From assembly GCF_040656415.1 (NCBI RefSeq), contig NZ_JBFAMC010000001.1:1302001-1366000 (forward strand): a DNA stretch of 64,000 nucleotides, given 5' to 3'. Below, in pieces: positions 17,125-26,361 of this stretch; position 1 is the stretch's first letter; each line of letters begins with the position of its first letter. The position numbers were made by a program, and so were the translations under genes. Origin of the DNA: Rhodococcus_F sp040656415 (lineage in GTDB: Bacteria > Actinomycetota > Actinomycetes > Mycobacteriales > Mycobacteriaceae). The notes beneath the pieces are model-generated. The model ran no database searches, was not told the origin of the DNA, and was given only the letters and a program-made list of their open reading frames with translations.

Positions 17125-17925
17125 ATGACGAACATCGTTGTTTTGATCAAGCAGGTCCCCGACACCTGGTCAGAGCGCAAGTTGACCGACGGTGACTTCA
17201 CGCTTGACCGCGAGGCCGCCGACGCCGTGCTCGACGAGATCAACGAGCGCGCCATCGAGGAAGCGCTCCTGATCAAGGAGGCGCAGGGCGGCGAGGTGAC
17301 CGTCCTCTGTGCAGGCCCGGATCGCGCAACCGAAGCCATCCGGAAGGCTCTGTCCATGGGTGCCGACAAGGCAGTGCACATCAACGACCCTGCCCTGCAC
17401 GGCTCCGACGCGGTGCAGACAGCGTGGACCCTCGCGGCGGCGCTTGGGCAGATCACGTTCGAGAACGGTGAGCCCGCCGAGTTGATCATCGCCGGCAATG
17501 AGGCCACCGACGGCCGCGTCGGCGCAGTTCCGGCCATCATTGCCGAATATCTCGGTATCCCGCAGCTCACTCAGATGCGCAAGCTGACGGTCTCCAAAGG
17601 TGCCGTCAGCGGTGAGCGCGAGACCGATGAGGGCGTGTTCGGTCTGGAAGCAGGTCTGCCGGCCATCGTCAGCGTCACAGAAAAGATCAACGAGCCCCGC
17701 TTCCCCTCCTTCAAGGGCATCATGGCCGCGAAGAAGAAGGAAGTTCTCGTTTACACGCTCGCCGATCTCGGTGTCGACCCGGAGACCGTCGGCGTCGCCA
17801 ACGCGGGCACCACCGTCACCTCCTCCACCCCCAAGCCCCCGCGTACCGCTGGTGAGCGCATCGCCGACGAGGGCGACGGCGGCAGCAAGATCGCTGCCTA
17901 CCTCGTGGGCCAGAAGATCATCTGA
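17125..17925 (+). CDS. etfB: Electron transfer flavoprotein beta subunit
   Basis: 266 residues (FixA family). The typical N-terminus NIVVLIKQVPDTWSERKL is followed by the acyl-CoA-dehydrogenase recognition region and IAGNEATDGRVGAVPAIIAEYLG. With EtfA it passes electrons from acyl-CoA dehydrogenases to the respiratory chain. Start ATG 17125 follows AGGAGG; the 34-codon upstream extension has no family similarity. etfA follows after 46 bp. Confidence 0.95.
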   Translation: MTNIVVLIKQVPDTWSERKLTDGDFTLDREAADAVLDEINERAIEEALLIKEAQGGEVTVLCAGPDRATEAIRKALSMGADKAVHINDPALHGSDAVQTAWTLAAALGQITFENGEPAELIIAGNEATDGRVGAVPAIIAEYLGIPQLTQMRKLTVSKGAVSGERETDEGVFGLEAGLPAIVSVTEKINEPRFPSFKGIMAAKKKEVLVYTLADLGVDPETVGVANAGTTVTSSTPKPPRTAGERIADEGDGGSKIAAYLVGQKII

Positions 17926-17971
17926 TCGCGCCCCGCTACAGACCAGCAGAAACACAAAGGGAGAGTTAGAC

Positions 17972-18928
17972 ATGGCAGAAGTACTGGTGCTCGTCGAGCA
18001 CGCAGAGGGTGCGCTGAAGAAGATCAGCACCGAACTCGTGACCGCTGCTCGCGCACTCGGTGAGCCGGCCGCAGTGGTCACCGGTGCACCCGGTACCGCG
18101 GACAAGCTGGCCGAGGGTCTCGCCGCCGCGGGTGCAGCGAAGATCTATGTTGCCGAGTCGGACGACATCGACGGCTACCTGGTCACTCCGAAGGTCGACG
18201 TTCTCGCGTCGCTCGTCGAGTCGGCCGCTCCCGCCGCGGTCATCACCGCAGCCAGCATCGAGGGCAAGGAGGTCTCGGGGCGTCTCGCAGCTCGAATCGG
18301 ATCCGGACTGCTCGTCGACGTGGTCGACGTCAACTCCGACGGCAGCGCGGTGCACTCGATCTTCGGTGGCGCGTTCACCGTCGATGCGAAGGCAAACGGC
18401 GATGTCCCCGTGATCTCGGTTCGCCCGGGTGCTATCGAAGCGAAGCCCGAGCCTGGAGCAGGCGAGAAGGTCGTAGTCGAGGTTCCGGCCCAGGAAGAGG
18501 GTGCCGTCAAGATCACGTCACGGCAGCCGATCGTCGGTGGGGATCGACCTGAGCTCACTGAGGCGACTGTCGTCGTCTCCGGTGGTCGCGGCGTTGGAAG
18601 TGCCGACAAGTTCTCCGTCGTCGAGGAACTCGCCGACTCACTCGGTGCAGCTGTCGGCGCGTCACGTGCCGCGGTCGACTCGGGTTACTACCCGGGTCAG
18701 TTCCAGGTCGGCCAGACCGGCAAGACGGTCTCGCCGCAGCTGTACATCGCGCTCGGCATCTCCGGAGCCATCCAGCACCGTGCCGGAATGCAGACGTCGA
18801 AGACCATCGTCGCCGTGAACAAGGACGAGGAGGCCCCGATCTTCGAGATCGCGGACTATGGCGTCGTCGGCGACCTGTTCAACGTCGCCCCGCAGCTCAC
18901 CGAAGCGATCAAGGCGCACAAGGGCTGA
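17972..18928 (+). CDS. etfA: Electron transfer flavoprotein alpha subunit
   Basis: 318 residues (FixB family). The C-terminal FAD-binding domain is intact: VVSGGRGVGSADKF, GASRAAVDSGYYP, QVGQTGKTVSPQLYIALGISGAIQH and NKDEEAPIFEIADYGVVGD. Start ATG 17972 after GGGAGAG. It forms an operon with etfB and is closed by a strong terminator. The acyltransferase genes that follow in M. tuberculosis are absent; iscS comes next. Confidence 0.96.
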   Translation: MAEVLVLVEHAEGALKKISTELVTAARALGEPAAVVTGAPGTADKLAEGLAAAGAAKIYVAESDDIDGYLVTPKVDVLASLVESAAPAAVITAASIEGKEVSGRLAARIGSGLLVDVVDVNSDGSAVHSIFGGAFTVDAKANGDVPVISVRPGAIEAKPEPGAGEKVVVEVPAQEEGAVKITSRQPIVGGDRPELTEATVVVSGGRGVGSADKFSVVEELADSLGAAVGASRAAVDSGYYPGQFQVGQTGKTVSPQLYIALGISGAIQHRAGMQTSKTIVAVNKDEEAPIFEIADYGVVGDLFNVAPQLTEAIKAHKG

Positions 18929-18935
18929 TTCACAC

Positions 18936-18982
18936 CGACGCCCCGGCCCCGCTCCTTCCGATGGGAGCGGGGCCGGTCGTCG
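18936..18982 (+). terminator. Terminator after etfBA
   Basis: CCGGCCCCGCTCC (18943-18955) pairs perfectly with GGAGCGGGGCCGG (18964-18976) around an 8-base loop. An outer CGACG/CGTCG pair extends the stem. It starts 8 bases after the etfA stop. No T run follows, as is common in high-GC actinobacteria. Confidence 0.8.
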
Positions 18983-19119
18983 TAGATGCGCCCCGTTCGG
19001 TTGTTCTGGGCACTCCGCTGTCCACGCAGGCTATGGCACTCGGCGAAACCCTCAGGCCATTGCGGGGCACGGTTGGCGGCGTCGAGACGTCCCAATGCCT
19101 GGGCTATCCTGGTCAGGTC

Positions 19120-20340
19120 ATGACCTCTGTTCGCAGCACCAAATTTCCCGTCTATCTGGACCACGCGGCCACCACTCCCATGGTGCCGGAGGCTGTCCAG
19201 GCGGTGACCGACATCTTCTCGACCGTGGGTAACGCGTCCTCGTTGCACGGGTCCGGACGCGGCGCCCGTCGTCGCGTCGAGGAGGCCCGCGAGTCCATTG
19301 CCGCTGATCTCGGTGCGAGACCGTCGGAGATCATCTTCACCTCCGGTGGTACCGAGAGTGACAACCTTGCGGTCAAGGGAATCTTCTGGGCCAGACGTTC
19401 GGCCGATCCCGCGAGAGTGCGGATTCTGGCCAGTTCCGTCGAGCACCATGCTGTTCTCGACACGGTGGAATGGCTGGAGAAGTACGAGGGCGCCGTGGTC
19501 ACCTGGCTTCCGGTCGATGAGCGGGGCCGGGTTTCCCCGGAGACACTGCGCAACGAACTCGAGGTCTGCGCGGACGAGACGGCACTGGTAACGATCATGT
19601 GGGCCAACAACGAGGTCGGTACCATCATGCCGATCAGCGAACTCGCAGCGGTCGCTGACGAATTCGACGTACCCATTCACAGTGACGCCGTCCAAGCCGT
19701 GGCCCATCTGCCTGTCGACTTCGCCGCGAGCGGACTGTCGGCGCTCAGCATCTCTGCGCACAAGTTCGGCGGCCCTCAGGGCGTCGGTGCGCTCGTTCTG
19801 GGACGGCAGGTCCCGTGCGCCCCGCTCATGCATGGTGGGGGCCAAGAGCGCGATCTGCGTTCGGGTACCCCTGACACCGCAGGTGTCGTAGGTATGGCGG
19901 CGGCGTTGCGTAACGCGACCGCGAATCTCGTCGCGCGTGCCGAGGGCCTGACGGACTTGCGCGACAAGTTGATCGACCGAATCGTCGAGATCATCCCAGG
20001 TGCGGTGCTGAACGGACCGGTTGGCAGTGCCCGACTGCCGGGCAACGCGCACTTCACATTTCCCGGCTGTGAGGGTGATTCGCTCCTGATGCTGCTCGAC
20101 GCCGCGGGTATCGAATGTTCGACGGGTTCGGCTTGTACAGCGGGTGTGGCCCGACCGAGCCACGTCCTCACAGCGATGGGTGTGGATGCGGTGTCCGCGA
20201 GGGGATCGTTGCGGTTCTCGTTGGGCCACACGTCGACGATCGACGACGTGGATGCGGTCGTTGCGGCGCTGCCGCAGGTTGTGGAGCGGGCCCGCGCTGC
20301 CGGGCTTGCCGATGTCGGAGCGCGTGGAGGGAATCGTTGA
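19120..20340 (+). CDS. iscS: Cysteine desulfurase (NifS/IscS family)
   Basis: 406 residues. Makes persulfide sulfur from cysteine, here probably for tRNA thiolation by the next gene and for Fe-S assembly. YLDHAATTPM opens the protein; SAHKFGGPQG holds the PLP lysine (about residue 215) and STGSACTAG the catalytic cysteine (about residue 339). Start ATG 19120; the longer frame back to 18961 runs into the etfA terminator. The stop shares one base with the mnmA start (TGATG), indicating coupled translation of sulfur donor and tRNA thiouridylase. Confidence 0.95.
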   Translation: MTSVRSTKFPVYLDHAATTPMVPEAVQAVTDIFSTVGNASSLHGSGRGARRRVEEARESIAADLGARPSEIIFTSGGTESDNLAVKGIFWARRSADPARVRILASSVEHHAVLDTVEWLEKYEGAVVTWLPVDERGRVSPETLRNELEVCADETALVTIMWANNEVGTIMPISELAAVADEFDVPIHSDAVQAVAHLPVDFAASGLSALSISAHKFGGPQGVGALVLGRQVPCAPLMHGGGQERDLRSGTPDTAGVVGMAAALRNATANLVARAEGLTDLRDKLIDRIVEIIPGAVLNGPVGSARLPGNAHFTFPGCEGDSLLMLLDAAGIECSTGSACTAGVARPSHVLTAMGVDAVSARGSLRFSLGHTSTIDDVDAVVAALPQVVERARAAGLADVGARGGNR

Positions 20341-21434
20341 TGCGAGTACTGGCGGCCATGAGTGGTGGAGTTGATTCCGCCGTCGCAGCGGCGCGGGCGG
20401 TCGATGCCGGCCACGATGTGGTGGGTGTGCATCTGGCGCTGGCCGCCGATCCCGGAACCTTGCGTACCGGATCTCGCGGGTGCTGCTCGAAGGAGGATGC
20501 CGGCGATGCCCGGCGCGCTGCAGATGTGCTCGGAATCCCTTTCTACGTCTGGGATTTCGCCGACCGTTTCAAAGAAGACGTGATCGACGACTTCGTGGCC
20601 GCCTACGCTGCAGGACAGACTCCGAATCCTTGCCTGCGATGCAACGAGAAGATCAAGTTTGCAGCGCTCGCGGATCGTGCGATCGCCCTCGGGTTCGACG
20701 CGGTGGCCACTGGCCATTACGCACAACTCGAAGACGGTGTGCTGCGCAGGGCGACCGATGCTGACAAGGATCAGTCGTATGTTCTCGGCGTGCTCACGGC
20801 CGAGCAGTTGTCCCGCGCCATGTTCCCGGTGGGCGACACGACGAAGAATCAGATCCGGCAGGAGGCCGCCGAAAGAGGTCTGTTCGTGGCGAACAAGCCC
20901 GACAGCCACGACATCTGCTTCATTCCCTCAGGTGACACCCGTGCGTTCCTCGGCGCCCGGATCGGTGTTCGCCCGGGAAGTGTCGTCGATGCCCATTCCG
21001 GCGAGGTGCTTGCGGAACACGAAGGCGTGCACGGGTTCACGATCGGCCAGCGTAAGGGTCTCGGTGTCGAGGGTCCGGCGCCCGATGGACGGCCGCGGTA
21101 CGTGACCTCCATTGAGCCGGAAACGGGCACCGTCCGCGTCGGTTCCGCTCGTGACCTCGAAGTACACGCGATCGAGGCAGAGCGTGCCGTGTGGACGTCG
21201 GGCCAAGTGCCGGACGGACCGATCGAGTGCACCGTCCAGGTTCGAGCCCACGGCGGACTGGCCGATGCAGTGGCAGAACCGGCCGATGGCGGTATCGCCA
21301 TCTCGTTGCGCGAACCTCTGACCGGCGTGGCGAAAGGGCAGGCTGTCGTGCTGTATCGCAACGACCCGGCGGGCGATATCGTTGTCGGCAGCGGAACGAT
21401 CGCGGATACCGGCTCGCTTCCGAACATGCAGTGA
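20340..21434 (+). CDS. mnmA: tRNA-specific 2-thiouridylase
   Basis: 364 residues. Thiolates U34 of Glu, Gln and Lys tRNAs using sulfur from IscS. The PP-loop MSGGVDSAV lies near residues 7-15. The catalytic cysteines are in NPCLRCNEKIKF and SHDICFIPSGD. C-terminal beta-barrel segments follow (FTIGQRKGLGV, RYVTSIEPETG). Start ATG 20340 overlaps the iscS stop by one base, and the stop overlaps the next start in the same way. Order iscS-mnmA is conserved in mycobacteria. Confidence 0.96.
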   Translation: MRVLAAMSGGVDSAVAAARAVDAGHDVVGVHLALAADPGTLRTGSRGCCSKEDAGDARRAADVLGIPFYVWDFADRFKEDVIDDFVAAYAAGQTPNPCLRCNEKIKFAALADRAIALGFDAVATGHYAQLEDGVLRRATDADKDQSYVLGVLTAEQLSRAMFPVGDTTKNQIRQEAAERGLFVANKPDSHDICFIPSGDTRAFLGARIGVRPGSVVDAHSGEVLAEHEGVHGFTIGQRKGLGVEGPAPDGRPRYVTSIEPETGTVRVGSARDLEVHAIEAERAVWTSGQVPDGPIECTVQVRAHGGLADAVAEPADGGIAISLREPLTGVAKGQAVVLYRNDPAGDIVVGSGTIADTGSLPNMQ

Positions 21435-22468
21435 TGCAAGGTATCTCGCTGGCCGGGGCATTCAGCGGCGTCGGTTCGTGGCCGGGTGCCGATGCCAGGG
21501 AATCGTCGGCGATCATCCTCGGCGAATTGGTGAAGCTCCCGCATCTCGTCGAGCTACCTGCTCGCGGACTCGGCGCCGACATGATCGGACGCGCCAATGC
21601 CGTGCTCGTCGATCTTCGACTCGATGTGTCCACGACTGCATATCGCGTTGTGTCTCGTCCCGGATCCGTCGCAAGGCGGGCGATCGACTTGTTGAACCAG
21701 GATCTCGATGCGATCGAAGAGGCTTGGGAGAGAGCGGGCTTCGCCAGTGGCGGCCAAGTCGCCGATGGTCAAGTCGTCAAGGTGCAGTCGGTGGGCCCGC
21801 TCACGCTGGCGGCAGAAGCGGAACTCGGGAACGGGCGTCGTGTGCTCACCGATTCCGGAGCAGTCCGTGACTTCGCCGAATCTCTGGGTGAGGGTCTCGC
21901 GCGACATGCGGCGGAAGTCGAGCGGCGCCTCGGGGCGCAGGTGCTGATCCAGGTTGACGAGCCCCGACTGCCGGCCGTGTTGGCCGGCACACTGCCCGGT
22001 CGTACACGCCTGGAGACAGTTCCTGCAATGCCGGGACCAGAGGCTCTCGCGGTCCTCGAAGCGACCCTCGAGGGATCGGGTGGTGTCACCGTGGTGCATT
22101 GCTGTTCCGCAGAATTGCCTTTTGAACTTCTGCGCCGCAGCAGTGTGTTGGGTGTAGGGCTGGACGCGTCGAAGTTGACCTCCTCGGACCTCGACGGTAT
22201 AGGTGAGTTGCTCGATTCGGGTAAGGAACTTGCTCTCGGGCTCGTTCCCACAGCCAGACCCGCGATCCCGGTTGGCTGGCGTGATTTGGTGGACCAGGCG
22301 GTGAGGCTGATCGACCGACTTGGGTTTGCGCGCACGATCCTGCAGAGCCAGGTCGCCGTGACACCGACGTGCGGACTTGCAGGGGCAGACGAGTCATGGA
22401 GCCGTGAGGCCCTGAAGTTGTGCGCTGAGGTCAGCAAGGCGTTGACCGATGATCCGGAATCACTGTGA
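21434..22468 (+). CDS. Core-MetE-like cobalamin-independent methionine synthase catalytic-domain protein (Rv3015c-like)
   Basis: 344 residues corresponding only to the C-terminal catalytic half of MetE. Putative zinc ligands are in VVHCCSAE (H-x-C) and in TPTCGLAG near the end. DEPRLPAVLAG resembles the conserved active-site DEP motif. The N-terminal folate-interacting domain of MetE is missing, so the methyl donor is probably not methyltetrahydrofolate-triglutamate. Start ATG 21434 shares one base with the mnmA stop. It lies in an iscS-mnmA-ligA operon rather than with methionine genes. Confidence 0.82.
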   Translation: MQGISLAGAFSGVGSWPGADARESSAIILGELVKLPHLVELPARGLGADMIGRANAVLVDLRLDVSTTAYRVVSRPGSVARRAIDLLNQDLDAIEEAWERAGFASGGQVADGQVVKVQSVGPLTLAAEAELGNGRRVLTDSGAVRDFAESLGEGLARHAAEVERRLGAQVLIQVDEPRLPAVLAGTLPGRTRLETVPAMPGPEALAVLEATLEGSGGVTVVHCCSAELPFELLRRSSVLGVGLDASKLTSSDLDGIGELLDSGKELALGLVPTARPAIPVGWRDLVDQAVRLIDRLGFARTILQSQVAVTPTCGLAGADESWSREALKLCAEVSKALTDDPESL

Positions 22469-22509
22469 GTCCTGCGGTCGGCGCTAGCCGAACCGGCTAA
22501 TCTTCGAGG

Positions 22510-24600
22510 GTGAGTGAATCGACCGAAGCCCCCACGCCGGCGCCGGCAGACGTACGCGAGCGGTGGAGCTCTCTGGCGGAGGAGGTGCGTGAGCACCAGT
22601 TCCGCTACTACGTCCGCGACGCGCCCACGATCTCCGACGGAGCGTTCGATGCGTTGTTGCGCGAACTGAGCGAGCTCGAGAACCGATACCCCGATTTGCG
22701 GACCCCGGACTCGCCGACACAACTCGTCGGGGGAGGTTTTTCGACCGATTTCGCTCCCGCCGACCACCTCGAGCGGATGCTGAGCCTCGACAATGTGTTC
22801 GACGAGGACGAACTTCGCGCCTGGATCGCCCGGGTCGAGCAGCAGACCGGACCCGATCTGCACTACCTGTGCGAGGTCAAGATCGACGGCGTCGCACTGA
22901 ATCTCGTCTACGAGAACGGCCGGCTCGTGCGCGCCGCGACGAGGGGTGACGGCAGGACCGGCGAGGAAGTGACGCTCAACGCGCGGACCATCGCCGACAT
23001 CCCGGAAACTCTCACCGGCACAGACGAATACCCCGTTCCGGCACTCCTCGAGGTCAGGGGTGAGGTGTTCTTCCGGCTCGAGGATTTCGCGGTACTGAAC
23101 GCCACGCTCGTCGAAGAAGGCAAGGCGCCTTTTGCAAACCCTCGGAACTCCGCTGCCGGGTCGCTTCGCCAGAAGAACCCGGCTGTCACTGCTCGCCGTC
23201 GGCTCGGGATGATCTGCCACGGACTCGGCCGGACCGACGGGTTCGAGCCCGCGACGCAGCATGACGCGTACACCGCGCTCGCAGCTTGGGGTCTGCCGGT
23301 TTCTCCCCACACCGTGCGCGTTGCCGGAGCGGCCGCCGTCGTGGAGAGGGTGCAGTACTGGGGTGAGCACCGCCACGACGTGGAACACGAGATCGACGGC
23401 TTGGTCGTGAAGGTCGACGAGATGTCTCTGCGACGACGCTTGGGCTCGACGTCGCGAGCACCCCGCTGGGCGATCGCTTACAAGTATCCGCCGGAGGAGG
23501 CAACTACCAAACTGCTCGACATCCGGGTGAATGTGGGGCGAACGGGCCGGGTTACGCCGTTCGCCTACATGGAGCCCGTCACGGTCGCCGGCTCCACGGT
23601 CTCGCTCGCAACACTGCACAACAGTTCCGAGGTCAAACGAAAGGGTGTGCTCATCGGCGACACCGTGGTAGTGCGCAAGGCGGGGGATGTGATTCCCGAG
23701 GTTCTCGGGCCTGTGGTCGAGTCTCGAACCGGTGACGAGTACGAGTTCGTGATGCCGACTCATTGCCCGGAGTGCAACACGTTGCTCGCTCCTGCCAAGG
23801 AGGGCGACGCGGATATACGCTGCCCCAACCAGCAGTACTGCCCCGCACAACTGCGGGAGCGCGTGTTCCACGTGGCCGGCCGCGGAGCGTTCGACATCGA
23901 GGTGCTCGGCTACGAGGCGGCCACGAGCCTGCTCGAGGCGCGGGCGATCGGGGACGAGGGCGACCTGTTCTCGCTCACCGAGGACGATCTGCTGAAGACG
24001 TCGATCTTCCGCACCAAGGCCGGTGGGATGTCGGCCAATGGCCGACGACTCCTCGACAACCTCGAATCCGCGAAGGACAAACCACTGTGGCGGGTGCTGG
24101 TGGCACTGTCGATCCGGCATGTCGGTCCGACGGCGGCGCGGGCGCTGGCGAGCGAATTCGGTTCGCTCGAGCGAATCCGCACCAGCACCGTAGAAGAACT
24201 CGCGGCGGTCGACGGGGTCGGCGGAACCATCGCCGCAGCAGTTGCCGAATGGTTCGGAGTCGACTGGCATCAGGAGATAGTGCAAAAGTGGTCGACGGCC
24301 GGTGTTCGCATGGAAGACGAACGGGATGAATCCATTCCGCGCACACTCGAGGGGTTGTCGATAGTTGTCACCGGTTCTCTCGAGACGTTCTCTCGGGACG
24401 AGGCAAAGGAAGCGATCCTCGTCCGGGGCGGGAAGGCAGCGGGTTCGGTATCGAAGAAGACGGCCTTCGTCGTGGTCGGGGAATCGCCGGGTTCGAAGCA
24501 CGACAAGGCAGTCGAACTCGGGGTGCCGGTCCTCGACGAGGAGGGATTTCACCAGCTACTCGCCGGCGGTCCGGAAGCGGTTACTCATTCGCAGATGTGA
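22510..24600 (+). CDS. ligA: NAD-dependent DNA ligase
   Basis: 696 residues, full length. The adenylated lysine is in CEVKIDGVALNL (K124). The nucleotidyltransferase/OB region has NPRNSAAGSLRQKNP and APRWAIAYKYPPEE. The zinc finger is CPECN..CPNQQYC near residues 418-442. Helix-hairpin-helix repeats and a C-terminal BRCT domain (LSIVVTGSLETFSRDEAKEAI) follow. It seals nicks in replication and repair. Start GTG 22510, 41 bases after the core-MetE gene, probably in the same operon. Confidence 0.97.
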   Translation: MSESTEAPTPAPADVRERWSSLAEEVREHQFRYYVRDAPTISDGAFDALLRELSELENRYPDLRTPDSPTQLVGGGFSTDFAPADHLERMLSLDNVFDEDELRAWIARVEQQTGPDLHYLCEVKIDGVALNLVYENGRLVRAATRGDGRTGEEVTLNARTIADIPETLTGTDEYPVPALLEVRGEVFFRLEDFAVLNATLVEEGKAPFANPRNSAAGSLRQKNPAVTARRRLGMICHGLGRTDGFEPATQHDAYTALAAWGLPVSPHTVRVAGAAAVVERVQYWGEHRHDVEHEIDGLVVKVDEMSLRRRLGSTSRAPRWAIAYKYPPEEATTKLLDIRVNVGRTGRVTPFAYMEPVTVAGSTVSLATLHNSSEVKRKGVLIGDTVVVRKAGDVIPEVLGPVVESRTGDEYEFVMPTHCPECNTLLAPAKEGDADIRCPNQQYCPAQLRERVFHVAGRGAFDIEVLGYEAATSLLEARAIGDEGDLFSLTEDDLLKTSIFRTKAGGMSANGRRLLDNLESAKDKPLWRVLVALSIRHVGPTAARALASEFGSLERIRTSTVEELAAVDGVGGTIAAAVAEWFGVDWHQEIVQKWSTAGVRMEDERDESIPRTLEGLSIVVTGSLETFSRDEAKEAILVRGGKAAGSVSKKTAFVVVGESPGSKHDKAVELGVPVLDEEGFHQLLAGGPEAVTHSQM

Positions 24601-24657
24601 CGGGAACCTCACATCCGAAGTTTGGGCGCGGTGAGCTCTCCTGACATAGTTCTGACC

Positions 24658-25146
24658 ATGATCGAGATTCGGAATGCGACCCCGGAAGAGTACGAGGCCA
24701 TCGCCGACCTCACGTTGATCGTGTATGTCGGTGGCGGATTCGTGGAGACACACTCTCCGTACGTCGACCAACTTCGCGATACGGCGGCACGCGCGGAGAT
24801 GGCAGATATCAAGGTGGCCGTGATGGGGGATCAGATCGTGGGATCCGTGACGATCGCGGAACCGGGGTCGCCATATGCGGAAGTGGCAGAACCAGGTGAG
24901 CTCGAATTCCGGATGCTCGCCGTTTCACCTGAAGCCCGCAGTGCCGGGGTCGGCACGGCTCTGGTGCACGAGGTGTTGAAAACGGCCTACGATCGCGGCG
25001 ACCGTGCCGTCGTGATCTCCACCATGCCGGATATGGCGGCGGCCCGCCGCATATACGACCGAGCCGGTTTCGCGCCGGTACCCGAACGCAACTGGGCACC
25101 GGTTCCAGGGGTCGAGCTGACAGTGCTGAAGTACGAGATCTCGTAG
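24658..25146 (+). CDS. GNAT family N-acetyltransferase
   Basis: 162 residues. The acetyl-CoA pyrophosphate loop is in LAVSPEARSAGVGTALVHEVL (Q/RxxGxG/A type), with a C-terminal beta-strand pair around IYDRAGFAPVPERNW. Substrate unknown. Start ATG 24658 is chosen over an upstream GTG-initiated extension with no family match. It follows ligA by 57 bp and converges on the ACT-domain gene with a 21 bp gap. Confidence 0.85.
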   Translation: MIEIRNATPEEYEAIADLTLIVYVGGGFVETHSPYVDQLRDTAARAEMADIKVAVMGDQIVGSVTIAEPGSPYAEVAEPGELEFRMLAVSPEARSAGVGTALVHEVLKTAYDRGDRAVVISTMPDMAAARRIYDRAGFAPVPERNWAPVPGVELTVLKYEIS

Positions 25147-25167
25147 GCGCGTCGCACCTGACGCCGT

Positions 25168-25818
25168 TCAGCCCAGGACGGTCGCGATGATGCCTGCGAG
25201 GTAGCCGAGCCGGGCGATTTCGGATGGGCGGAATTCCGGTCCACCGGGTCGTCCGAGGATCAGCACGCGGCCGGTGGTTCCGAGGGGAGCAGCCGCGAGC
25301 GCGGTGTCCAGCTCACGCCATGCCGGTGGTACCCAGTCGTCGGTGGCGTCGAGCGCGGTGGGCTTGTCGAGCGGCATCCACGGTATGTCGGCGGCCTGGG
25401 TCTCCGGTGCTCCCGAGCTACCGACCACTCGGTATACGCCGTGTCGGCCGATATCGGCCACTGTGGACCAGCCGACCCGGAATACGCGCGGCGCGCCGTC
25501 GACGAGCACTTGCAACCGGTCGTCCTTAGCGGTGGCGACCTGGTCGATCAGCTCGAGATCCCTGTGGGTGTCGAGGAGTCCTGAGTAGGGGCGGATGGAG
25601 TCGACGCTGACATCCGGCAGGTTCTCGGCCGCTGTGATGAGAGTGTCGGGAAGAGCTCCCGGCTCGACATCGACCACCAGGTCGTCGACGGCGAATCCGG
25701 CACCCCGTTCCACGACGTCGAACGACAGGATGTCGGCACCCACCGAACCGAGCGCCGTGGCGAGCGCGCCGAGGCTCCCGGGTCGGTCGGGAAGCTCGAC
25801 GCGAAGCAGATACGACAC
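25168..25818 (-). CDS. ACT domain-containing protein (Rv3013-like)
   Basis: 216 residues. The N-terminal ACT domain (YLLRVELPDRPGSLGALATALGSVGADILSFDV) is of the amino-acid-binding regulatory type, and a second half resembles a GAF- or ACT-like fold (LEFIDQVA..GWSTVADIGRHGVYRVVGS-type segment). The partner enzyme is unknown. Start GTG 25818 follows GGGAGG; the longer frame lacks a ribosome binding site. It is divergent from gatC, an order conserved in mycobacteria. Confidence 0.82.
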   Translation of the reverse strand: MSYLLRVELPDRPGSLGALATALGSVGADILSFDVVERGAGFAVDDLVVDVEPGALPDTLITAAENLPDVSVDSIRPYSGLLDTHRDLELIDQVATAKDDRLQVLVDGAPRVFRVGWSTVADIGRHGVYRVVGSSGAPETQAADIPWMPLDKPTALDATDDWVPPAWRELDTALAAAPLGTTGRVLILGRPGGPEFRPSEIARLGYLAGIIATVLG

Positions 25819-26061
25819 GTGCCTCCCTTTCGCTCCGAGACGGACGCGGCAATACCCGCACCCCGTCACTGACCATCCTTACACTTGCTTTGGTCGACCA
25901 TGCGGCCTCCCCGTCGGCTCTACCTAGTCATCGACGGGGCTCGGTGGTTGCGCACTGTTCGCGCCACCGATGGCAGGTTGCGGCGCTGGCTGCATGACCA
26001 ATCGGGCAACGCTCTAGGCTGGGACGGTCATTGTGTACGTCCGAACCGAAGGAGGCCTGCG

Positions 26062-26361
26062 GTGCCTGCCATCTCCCGTGACGAGGTCGCGCACCTCGCG
26101 CGGCTGTCTCGACTCGCTCTGACCGATGCCGAACTCGACGAGTTCGCCGGTCAGTTGGACTCGATACTCAGCCACGTGAAGGTGGTCACCGAGGTGCCGG
26201 CCGAGGATGTTCCGCCTATGGCGAATCCGAACGCGGTCACCAACGTGACCCGTCCCGACTCGATTGTTCCGGGCCTTACTCCTGAGCAGGCACTGTCCGG
26301 CGCTCCCGCCGTGGAACAGGATCGCTTCGCCGTACCGCAGATTCTGGGAGAGGGCGAATGA
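26062..26361 (+). CDS. gatC: Asp-tRNA(Asn)/Glu-tRNA(Gln) amidotransferase subunit C
   Basis: 99 residues. SRDEVAHLARLSRLALTDAELDEFAGQLDSIL is the family N-terminus. GatC wraps around GatA and stabilises the GatCAB complex that converts Glu-tRNA(Gln) to Gln-tRNA(Gln). Start GTG 26062 follows GGAGG by 6 bases. The stop overlaps the gatA start (ATGA). Confidence 0.95.
   Translation: MPAISRDEVAHLARLSRLALTDAELDEFAGQLDSILSHVKVVTEVPAEDVPPMANPNAVTNVTRPDSIVPGLTPEQALSGAPAVEQDRFAVPQILGEGE

Noticed and set aside
18856..20229. A 457-codon minus-strand frame opposite iscS
   Set aside because: Runs through the etfA terminator and opposite a certain iscS; no motif seen.
21769..24552. A 927-codon open frame on the minus strand opposite the core-MetE gene and ligA
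   Set aside because: It mirrors the codon bias of two well-supported genes on the plus strand, has no recognisable domain and is full of Arg, His and Gly as shadow frames in high-GC DNA are.
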